From Onthophagus taurus (Eukaryota; Arthropoda; Insecta; Coleoptera; Scarabaeidae), in contig NC_091970.1 of the NCBI RefSeq assembly GCF_036711975.1, positions 813,501-877,500 on the forward strand: a stretch of DNA of 64,000 nt. The letters run 5' to 3'. Both the position numbers and the translations under genes were made by a program. The notes below the pieces were generated by a model. The model did not search any database. It saw only the letters and a list, made by a program, of their open reading frames with translations, and was not told where the DNA came from. Below, in pieces: positions 59,401 through 64,000 of the stretch. Each line of letters starts with the position of its first letter. Position 1 is the first letter of the stretch.

Positions 59401-62400
59401 GTAATAAACGATGGGGAATTTTGGATGTCTTTCGATGATTTCGCCCGGAATTTCACCCAATTAGACTTGGTTCATGTTGGCCCGGATGATTGGATGTTAG
59501 AGGCAGCCCTGCATTCGAAACAACCGTGGAGGGCAGTTTTAGCTCGGAGAAGATGGAGATCTGGGTACAACGCAGGCGGTGGTCCCGGATATTTAGAGAC
59601 GACCGCTTTAAATCCGCAATTTCACGTTCAAATTCCAAGAAGTTCGAGTAATAAATGCCACGTGGTCGTTTCAATTACGCAATATTACGAATCAAATCCC
59701 GGCGAATTAAAGAAAAAGGAGAGTTTGTTTGCGATTGGATTCGCGGTGTACGAAGTTCCGCATTCGATGCCGAGATTAACGCCACATTTTGTTGCGGAAC
59801 AAGTAAGAAAGAATCATTGAAGATATAAATTAGTAGTAATAAATAAAAATTATTTTAGAAACCTCTCGATGTAACAAATCATTCAATAGCAAGAGAGGTT
59901 GTTACCTTTTTTACTTTACCCCCTGGTGATTATATCGTTGTTCCTCAAACCAATATTCCTAATTTAGATGGGAAATTTTTGTTGAGGATTTTCACGGATG
60001 AGCAAAGTAATATTTGGGAGGTGAATGATGATAACATGGTTATTAGGAATATTACAACGGAATTTTTGGAGGAATCTATAAGTGTATTTAATTTTGTTTA
60101 TTTTATTTAAAAGAATTCATTTTTTGTTTTATAGTCTGATGGTAAATCAATTTTGAATAAGCTCCTTTCGAAATATCCACCAGAAATCGATGCTAGTCAG
60201 TTACAAAAGATCTTAAAAGGTCATTGGAAGCATTATCTCCCTGAAAAACCAACGTTGGAATTGTGTAAAAGTTTAATTATGATTCGGGATTACAACATAA
60301 GTGGAAGAATTAATATTCTTGATATACCCGTTTTAATGCATATGTTACAATTTTGGAGGGTAATTAATTATTTCTAATTACAATATAACTCGATATAACG
60401 GATTCTTAAACATAAATCCAATTTGGGTTCTTCCCCTAAATACATTTCCCGAAAAATCTATCTTTCTAGGACATCTCTACCCTATCATTGTCAACTGATG
60501 CATCTAATACAGGTATGGGAGCTGTTTTAACACAAGGAAATCTCAACCATTTCTTTCATTTCCAAAAAATTTACTTCATACCAAATCAAATCTTCAACTT
60601 TTGATAGTTGTCACATCAATTTTTTCGTCCACAGACAAAACTTTACGTCAAATCCGATATCTAAGTTATATTGCACAATTTACTTCAAATATCACATACA
60701 TCAGAACAAATCCCGAACAAACATCGGATCTCTAAATTCATCTTATCCAGATTTTCTAACCCTTAGCAACGCTAAACTTGCTGGAGCAGAATCGTCAAAC
60801 TTACTGATTAAACAATTTTCCAACAATTCTTCAAAATTTAATCGTTTGGCACATCAAACAATATCATAAACCATCAAAAATCAAACTGTGGTATGAAACC
60901 TCTTCATCATCTGCAAGAATTTATATTCCACAACAATTGAGACAAGCAATTTTCGACAAAATTGATATCAAAATTCCTAAAATTAGATTTGATCATATAT
61001 CGAGTAAAACATTCATGCGCTACTAGATTAAAATGTTAGATTGCTTTTTAATGGGAAAAGAAATAAATTTTTAAGAAAAACGAAATACTATCGTAAAAAG
61101 AATGTTTTTTGAATCTCATTAATTAAAAAAAAAACGATGGCATTCCATTTAAAAAAAAAGTTGAAAGTCGCCACACGTTAAAAATAAAAAGAAAGTACTG
61201 AAAAGTGATATCATATATTAGGTTTAAAATGTCAACCTCAATTTTGACATATTTGTAATCTTCATTAAAAATCCTTTAAAATGAGTACAAACACGACATA
61301 CTTATCTTCAATATTAATGAAGTTATGGTCAACTTCCGGTTAAAAATGTCAACGTCAATTTTGATATATTTGTAATCATCGTGAAAAATCCTTTAAAATG
61401 AGTCCAAACATGATACGTTTAATTTCAATATTACTCGAGATATAAGCAACTTCCGGTTTGAAATGTCAATGTCATTTTGATATATTCTTAATTTTTATAA
61501 ACTGTGTTAAAATTTGTCACGAAAACAAAAATATAATAAAAAGAATCAAAAATTAAGGTTGGTACTAATATTTAAAAATTAAATTGCTATCTTCATTGTT
61601 GCTAACTTCGGGTTTAACGTTTTTTATTCAAACATTTTTGTTTTTTGAGATAAATGCATCATGAAAGAACATCATGAAGTTATCCATTTGTCTATTATAT
61701 GATAACTAACTTCAGGTTTAAAAATGTCAACCTCAATTTTGACATATTTGTAATCTTCATTAAAAATCCTTTAAAATGAGTACAAACACGACATACTTAT
61801 CTTCAATATTAATGAAGTTATGGTCAACTTCCGGTTAAGAATGTCAACGTCAATTTTGACATATTTGTAATCATCGTGAAAAATCCTTTAAAATGAGTCC
61901 AAACATGATATGTTTAATTCCAATATTACTCGAGATATAAGCAACTTCCGGTTTGAAATGTCAATATCATTTTGACATATTCTTAATTTTTATAAAATAT
62001 CTTAATACTTGTCACAAAAATACAATAAAAAAAATCAAAAATTAAGGTTGGTATTAATATTTAAAAATTAAATTGCTATCTTCATTGTTGCTAACTTCGG
62101 GTTTAACGTTTTTTATTCAAATTTTTTTGTTTTTTGAGATAAATGCGTCATGTTTGGACTCATTTTAAAGGTTTTTTAATGAAGATGACAAATACGTCAA
62201 AATTGACGTTGACGTTTCAAACCGGAAGTGATTGTATCTCCATTAATATCAAAGCTAAATATGTCGAGTTTGGACTCATTTTAAAGGATTTTTTATGAAG
62301 TTAACAAATATGCCAATATTAAAAGTTGAAAGTTCGAACTTTTTTGTTTTTTGAGAGAAATGAGTCATGTTTGGATGGTTATTTTATGAAGATTACGAAT

Positions 62401-63412
62401 ATAATAATAAAACTAAAGTTGACATTGACAACTGAAAGTTTTTTCACGACTTTGGACAGTTCTTGACAATAAGTTGCTCTTAAATTTTTTATTTTATTTT
62501 TTACTTCTTTGGTATTCATTTGTATATCCATTGTCAATAATTCGCAATACATTTTTTGTAGTGCTAAATCTCGTTCCATAGACATTTCTCCTCACGGTAC
62601 ACTTGTACAAACTTTAAATTTATTTCGTTACTTAGTTTTGGCATCTTTTTGCAGAAACATACGTAGTTGCAGTCACACAAAGACAGAGGAAGCTCTATTA
62701 AACTATCCCGGCTTCAGACACTAACTTACTAGCCTGAAATAAAGCTAGTATTGTATACACGAAGTTAGATGCATTAGCTTGCTAACTTACTAGCACTAGC
62801 TTGCTATCCTAGCTCGGCTTCTAAGTAATACATTTGTATTAAAAGAAGTTTTACTTTATTTTAAGTAGTAGAGCCACTGCCTCGGCGGCACAGCTGCCTC
62901 GGCTACTAAATAGTAAGTTATTATTCAAAACCTGGAACAATTGCCTCAGCAGCATGGCTGCCTCGGCTTCTAAATAATAATTTGGCTATAAGAAACACTT
63001 CCTTCCCTGTATTATTAATCCGTAATATCGAGGTTTTACTATATTAAATAATTTTTCTCTAATAAATTATTTTTAAATTATTAGTTAGCGTTTCAAAAAA
63101 TGGAAAGAAGTCACAACAGTGGAAAAACTTCAAGTTATAACTTACGAGCTTTACTTTGGGAGACCGGATGTACCGTTAGCAATAAAGTTTTGGAATGTGT
63201 GGTATTGAGATTTGCCAAAAATAAGATTTTAACGGCCGAAAATTTCATTATGGCTATGGTTAGGCTACATTTAGCACATGGTAATTACTACCTAATTAAA
63301 AAAATCTAATAACTAATTTAATTTTTTAGAACGATATCATAGTTTGGACACAAAAACGAAAAGTAACCCCATTTCTTTAGAGGAAATGATCCTAATGACG
63401 ATATATTCGTGA
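32415..63412 (+). CDS. CalpC: Calpain-C-like pseudoprotease (catalytic Cys replaced by Gln)
   Basis: Reconstructed coding exons: 32415-32565, 43983-44055, 54669-54837, 55533-55729, 58674-58814, 58869-59043, 59179-59802, 59859-60083, 60135-60359, 63085-63280 and 63330-63412. All phases fit, giving 752 residues. Order: a low-complexity Gly/Asn-rich N-terminus, a calpain protease core from LYEDVDFPA (about 95) to about 390, the beta-sandwich domain III (about 390-555), and a C-terminal penta-EF-hand region. In active calpains the core reads GDCWLL; here it is GDQWLL, with codon CAA at 55617-55619 (residue 160). His320 (TQHAYSVTG) and Asn344 (RLRNPW) remain. Only one EF loop (DYNISGRINILD) looks nearly complete. 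Loss of the nucleophile matches Drosophila Calpain-C, which also lacks it, so a non-proteolytic, regulatory role is inferred. The small exon 2 and both first exons are the least certain parts. AATAAA lies at 63614-63619. Confidence 0.85.
32566..33148. other. Start of calpain intron 1, AT-rich
   Basis: No coding signal is seen. It contains a TAGATGGCGCTCGACACC motif at about 32836, and a GACAGCCTGTATAACC stretch at about 33061 that resembles an eroded CAGGGTG-type transposon end. Confidence 0.35.
33149..34450. repeat. Dispersed copy of the 755-bp satellite-related element (1)
   Basis: Begins CTAGATTAACTTCAGTTATAAAACTTCTATTAT and continues with ACTTCCGGTTTGAAACG and ACCGGAAGTTGACC modules. Between about 33540 and 34080 a single module of roughly 125 bp, each with ATAACTTCATTAATATTGAAG, is repeated four to five times in tandem. 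That internal expansion is not seen in the other dispersed copies. Confidence 0.8.
34451..35504. other. Unassigned intronic stretch with a GC-rich patch at about 34900-35090
   Basis: Mostly AT-rich. The GC-richer patch holds a perfect octamer ATTTGCAT inside GAAGGCCCATTTGCATC, next to GGGGGCCTCG, which can pair partly with the upstream GGCCC. No exon with usable splice sites was found. A POU-type enhancer is a possible reading. Confidence 0.3.
35505..37660. repeat. Dispersed copies of the 755-bp satellite-related element (2), about three units
   Basis: Three partial units of the satellite family stand in the same order, with ACTTCCGGTTTG near 35590 and 36351 and AAACCGGAAGTTGC near 35876, 36637 and 37167. 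They are more diverged from each other than units in the 21.7-28.0 kb array. Flanking TTCCCACA.A.ACGAAGAACCCACATATGTTGGATCGCTT at about 35461 and 37661 bounds the block as a direct repeat of roughly 40 bp. Confidence 0.8.
37661..38095. promoter_or_regulatory. Unique sequence upstream of alternative first exon 1b
   Basis: A non-repetitive, GC-richer island among repeats, immediately before the candidate first exon at 38096. No core promoter motif could be fixed. Treating it as a promoter is inference from position and composition. A minus-strand open frame at 37910-38125 has no resemblance to known proteins and is likely spurious. Confidence 0.3.
38096..38204 (+). CDS. Candidate alternative first coding exon (1b) of the calpain-like gene
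   Basis: ATG in a strong context (GGCCATGG) opens a 36-codon frame, MEERESETKQIRNGSKRK and onward, very basic (RKKKK). It ends at a good donor, T/GTAAGA. The exon leaves phase 1, as does exon 1a, so it can splice to exon 2 at 43983 and would give a 738-residue form. The Lys/Arg cluster could act as a nuclear localisation or membrane-binding signal. This is unverified by transcripts. Confidence 0.4.
38205..38880. other. Intronic sequence after exon 1b
   Basis: Contains CTTCTTCTTCGTCGCCCTTC-type pyrimidine tracts and a short GC-richer stretch (38320-38440), then AT-rich sequence. No exon or known repeat was recognised. Confidence 0.3.
38881..39012 (+). pseudogene. Fragment of a non-LTR reverse transcriptase
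   Basis: The frame reads AEQVITIEEVKKSIYKVKNG and then diverges. This matches the block just before the reverse transcriptase domain in RTE-type elements (ITIEEVEKAIKKLKNGKAPG). Only this short piece survives. Confidence 0.55.
39195..39612. repeat. Dispersed copy of the 755-bp satellite-related element (3)
   Basis: Starts with the same CTAGATTAACTTCAGTTATAAAACTTCTATTAT end as copies at 33.1 and 44.8 kb, and runs into the 190-bp satellite at AAAAATTAAATTTTTAAATTAGC. The copy is short and several ACCGGAAGT cores are mutated (ACTTGCGGTT, ACTTCAGGTT). Confidence 0.75.
39612..42645 (+). repeat. 190-bp satellite array, about 16 copies
   Basis: The unit contains GGTTATACGAAAATGTAAG, CCAATCCAACCCAACAATTATTATACATCATTTTAAAGAG and AAAGCTTTGA.CTTTAATTTA. 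Copies recur every 189-190 bp (for example TATACG boxes near 40582 and 40772). Variant blocks recur about 945 bp apart (40100-40265 and 41045-41210), suggesting duplication of several monomers at once. It lies within the calpain intron between exons 1b and 2. Confidence 0.9.
42646..43982. other. Unique intronic stretch before calpain exon 2
   Basis: Holds a small palindrome at 42658-42702 (ATCACTAGTGATGTAATGA with its inverse), then a GC-richer part at 42780-43110. In that part a plus-strand frame after an AG at 42984 reads DSKELKQTPHAALAAYDDIP and stays open to TAG at 43118-43120. An overlapping ATG at 43041 could leave through a weak GT at 43111 in phase 1. Neither is strong enough to call an exon. 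Confidence 0.3.
44056..44800. other. Calpain intron 2, proximal unique part
   Basis: AT-rich unique sequence. Two short related stretches near 44585 and 44645 (TATGAAGA.TACAAGTTTTAAAG and GCATGAAGAGTACAAGTTTTAAAG) and a GTTGCCTCGGCTTGCTG piece at about 44690 echo the GCCTCGGC minisatellite further on. No exon is seen. Confidence 0.35.
44801..46005. repeat. Dispersed copies of the 755-bp satellite-related element (4)
   Basis: Begins with CTAGATTAACTTCAGTTATAAAACTTCTATTAT. The start of the unit (TCTATTATATGATAACTAACTTCAGG) recurs at about 45361, so roughly one and a half units are present, with inverted halves facing each other near 45560. It ends against a TA-flanked CAGGGTGTCAG terminus at 46009. 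Confidence 0.8.
46009..46400. mobile_element. Partial TA-CAGGGTGTCAG element
   Basis: TATA/CAGGGTGTCAGATAAAAAACGCCGCAAGC is a typical end of the CAGGGTG family. A second CAGGTGTATCTGAATGAC near 46190 may be another end. The interior has no coding capacity and the right boundary is unclear. Confidence 0.45.
46430..50126 (+). repeat. 441-bp tandem array, about 8.3 copies, itself made of four modules
   Basis: ATAATTAACAAAAATTAT recurs every 440-441 bp (46441, 46882, 47322, 47763 and on to 49967). Each unit consists of four related modules starting AAGCTTTGTAATG, AAGCTTTCCAATG, AAGCTTTCCAATG and ATGCTTTCTAATG, of 103, 103, 103 and 131 bp. The array was thus formed by tandem growth of a short module, divergence, then amplification of the four-module block. 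Copies are nearly identical except the last, which is eroded. Confidence 0.93.
50127..50250 (+). pseudogene. Fragment of a non-LTR reverse transcriptase (C-terminal palm region)
   Basis: The frame reads LDNTLPEYGMKINKNKTKIM, closely matching the block LxxxxxxYGLxINxxKTKxM after the catalytic YADD box in RTE/jockey-like elements. Flanking coding blocks are missing. It abuts the end of the 441-bp array. Confidence 0.65.
50500..51030 (+). CDS. Small membrane-anchored coiled-coil protein, intronless, nested in calpain intron 2
   Basis: The single-exon frame is 176 codons from ATG at 50500, with polyadenylation signals at 51130-51139. Residues about 2-23 are strongly hydrophobic (MLLFLFSIVMATAAGVTAFL), a signal peptide or signal anchor. 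Residues about 53-133 are highly charged with heptad-like spacing (LEAQLDILQYKLEKKKSELE), predicting a coiled coil. The last 25 residues hold three N-glycosylation sequons (NLT, NIT, NLT) and a Cys, favouring a lumenal or extracellular orientation of the C-terminus. I do not recognise the family. Lack of introns in a region of long-intron genes suggests a retrocopy or a young gene. The antisense frame at 50379-50786 is its shadow. It lies on the same strand as the host calpain-like gene. Confidence 0.7.
   Translation: MLLFLFSIVMATAAGVTAFLIIVSEDFSKFRETFLTPKLPQLPLVTMDGDVIDTREELEAQLDILQYKLEKKKSELEGSKSRIFSAAESLQKLTTTSAEIRKYFLRLTNEVKRSEKDLKVLEEQITDYKQRKIQLDQVFGEKGDDENMPPYNCNVLLNNLTSFNITPDSSRGNLTT
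51140..52310. other. GAAGAAGAA / CTTCTTCTT-rich intronic stretch
   Basis: Long purine or pyrimidine tracts, with GC-richer patches (CCGCGCGCGCACAG at about 51855). Open frames at 51391-51576 and 52005-52220 owe their length to GAAGAAGAA composition and lack family resemblance or suitable donors. Similar tracts flank calpain exons at 38.1, 43.5, 54.4, 55.2 and 55.9 kb. Confidence 0.35.
52311..53495. repeat. Dispersed copies of the 755-bp satellite-related element (5)
   Basis: Two partial units in which ATGTCAACCTCAATTTTGACATATTTGTAATC is repeated, followed by ACTTCCGGTTAAGAATG, ACTTCCGGTTTGAAATG and an inverted AAACCGGAAGTGATTG. The right side runs into TATACAGGGTGTTTCTAAATTG at about 53497, another CAGGGTG terminus. 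Confidence 0.8.
53497..54360 (-). mobile_element. Weakly supported transposon remnants
   Basis: A TA/CAGGGTGTTTC end opens the region. On the minus strand at about 53845-53930, NGPEQQIKRRIEIAKEGLG resembles the IxxRIxxA block C-terminal to reverse transcriptase domains in non-LTR elements. Other short frames are not interpretable. No intact gene is seen. Confidence 0.3.
55730..56515. other. Calpain intron after the Gln160 exon
   Basis: Contains CTTCTT-rich and CpG-containing patches, and a poly-A-like run at about 56380. A minus-strand 85-codon frame at 56212-56469 shows no recognisable domain. Nothing else is supported. Confidence 0.3.
56516..57360 (+). mobile_element. CAGGTTGG-ended element with two to three internal direct repeats
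   Basis: Opens ATA/CAGGTTGGTTAAAAATGAGTG. Blocks containing CAAAATGGGTTAGTTCATTGG start near 56593, 56916 and 57270, and GGCTTTTTGCATTAAAAAGAGGATACTTTAATTAATAATTGG occurs twice. The same block is present in reverse complement inside the element at 7.4-8.3 kb. There is no coding capacity. Confidence 0.6.
57361..57515. repeat. Short dispersed fragment of the 755-bp satellite-related element (6)
   Basis: AATTAAGGTTGGTATTAATATTTAAAAATC, then TTTTTTATTCTAACTTTTTTG and GTGCGTCATGTTTGGTCTCATTTTAAAGG. These are the element's central A/T-rich part in inverted sense, truncated on both sides. Confidence 0.65.
57540..58000. repeat. Palindrome cluster based on AGAACTAG / CTAGTTCT
   Basis: Two adjacent hairpins. 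One pairs ACTAGATTCATTTGGGTTTAGCCG with CGGCTAAACCCGAATGATTCTAGT; the other pairs CTAGAATCATTCGGATTTAGCC with GGCTAAATCCAAATGATTCTAG. Many further GTTCTAGT words surround them. A related half-site lies at 21695-21735. Confidence 0.8.
58050..58610 (+). repeat. Minisatellite of about 88 bp with CTGCCTCGGCAGCATAGCTGCCTCGGCTTCTAAGTAATGCATT
   Basis: About six to seven imperfect copies, some lacking the GCAGCATAGCTGCCTCGG half. It ends about 65 bases before a calpain coding exon. Two or three related copies are found at 62810-62985, just before the next-to-last calpain exon. Confidence 0.85.
60465..61022 (+). pseudogene. Decayed Ty3/gypsy pol fragment (RNase H to integrase linker)
   Basis: The frame LSTDASNTGMGAVLTQG matches the RNase H start of Ty3/gypsy elements (TDAS motif). 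Downstream YIAQFTSNITYIRTNPEQTSDL resembles the end of RNase H (YLSEFxxxIxYxxGxxNxxAD). SARIYIPQQLRQAIFD resembles the start of the integrase zinc-binding region. Stops and frameshifts separate the pieces. No LTRs were identified. Confidence 0.7.
61205..62430. repeat. Dispersed copies of the 755-bp satellite-related element (7)
   Basis: About two units. TTTAAAATGTCAACCTCAATTTTGACATATTTG occurs near 61225 and 61720, each followed by ACTTCCGGTTAA.AATG and ACTTCCGGTTTGAAATG. An inverted AAACCGGAAGTGATTG lies at about 62219. Inserted in the last long calpain intron. Confidence 0.8.
62431..63084. other. End of calpain intron 9 with GCCTCGGC minisatellite copies
   Basis: After unremarkable AT-rich sequence and a short CTAGCTTGCTAACTTACTAGC repetitive patch (62720-62815), two to three copies of the 88-bp minisatellite follow at 62810-62985. 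No coding sequence is supported. Confidence 0.5.
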
Positions 63413-64000
63413 AGAATAATCGCCGTCTATATTATTATTAATAATTTCTTTAACCAAAGAGAAAAATTATCTTATTAACGAGTTTGATTATTTAAATCGA
63501 TTTAATTATAGGTATTTATTTATTATTATTTTTTTTCTCGGTTAATTACTTCGCCCATTTTATTTTTGTAAACTTCTAATCTTTAAACAGACTGAAACTA
63601 TTTGGGCCTTATCAATAAAAATGGTATTTATATCCATTAATCATGACTTGTGGATGAGTAGGTGCTTTTTTATTGATGGGGTCCTTTATAATTTATAAAT
63701 AAACCTATTATTATCGCGACGACACTAATTTTAAGACAAAATGAACGTTGTTTTTGTTAAATATTTTTAAAAAAATGTAATTTGAGAAAAAAATAAATTA
63801 AATTCAAAATAATAAGAAGTTTTGTTATTTAATATAAATATTAAAAAAATTGAGATGTAGGCAACCCAAATTACTAAATTGTCAAGGATTTTGAGCAATT
63901 TTCTGTATCATATTATGTTGGCTTATTATTATATTAATGCAATCGAAAAGATTGAAGAATATGAAACGTATGATAATGTAATATGATAATTTTATCTTGC
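63413..64000 (+). other. 3' UTR and downstream flank of the calpain-like gene
   Basis: AT-rich. A polyadenylation signal AATAAA lies at 63614-63619, with further AATAAA words at about 63697 and 63791. No reading frame or repeat is recognised. Confidence 0.5.

Overview
The window looks like nuclear DNA from an AT-rich insect, possibly a beetle (the order is a guess). It has spliced genes with GT-AG introns, an insect-type ZAD zinc-binding module, a papi/TDRKH orthologue, and decayed hAT, Tc1/mariner-like, non-LTR and Ty3/gypsy elements. All exon structures below were assembled by hand from splice sites, reading phase and protein-family resemblance. No transcript or alignment data were available.

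Layout. (1) 511-2126, minus strand: a complete four-exon papi gene (TM anchor, two KH domains, Tudor). (2) 3177-29736, plus strand: a ZAD + single GATA finger transcription factor with six coding exons spread over 26.5 kb. Its second intron holds foldback transposons, a complete antisense three-exon LRR membrane-protein gene (12955-20216) and a 175-bp satellite. Its third intron is mostly a 755-bp satellite. (3) 31221-31641, plus strand: cytochrome c oxidase subunit 6A. (4) 32415-63412, plus strand: a calpain whose catalytic Cys is replaced by Gln (Calpain-C type), with 11 coding exons on the reconstructed path, an apparent second first exon at 38096, and a nested intronless small membrane coiled-coil gene at 50500-51030.

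Repeats make up a large share of the window. They include a 181-bp triplet, a 175-bp satellite with 1,050-bp higher-order periodicity, a 755-bp satellite built from inverted modules, a 190-bp satellite, a 441-bp array that is itself four degenerate modules, an 88-bp minisatellite, and several TA-flanked CAGGGTG-ended foldback elements. The 755-bp satellite clearly shares its sequence with dispersed copies at 33.2, 35.5, 39.2, 44.8, 52.3, 57.4 and 61.2 kb, so a mobile or dispersed element seems to have been amplified in tandem. The two big genes therefore carry satellite DNA inside transcribed introns.

Functional links between neighbours are not evident. papi acts in piRNA maturation at mitochondria, COX6A in respiration, the ZAD-GATA protein in transcription, and the calpain-like protein is predicted to be proteolytically dead. 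The points most worth following up are the pseudo-calpain with alternative first exons, the ZAD-GATA architecture, the antisense nested LRR gene beside an intronic higher-order satellite, and the element-to-satellite relationship with repeated ACCGGAAGT motifs.
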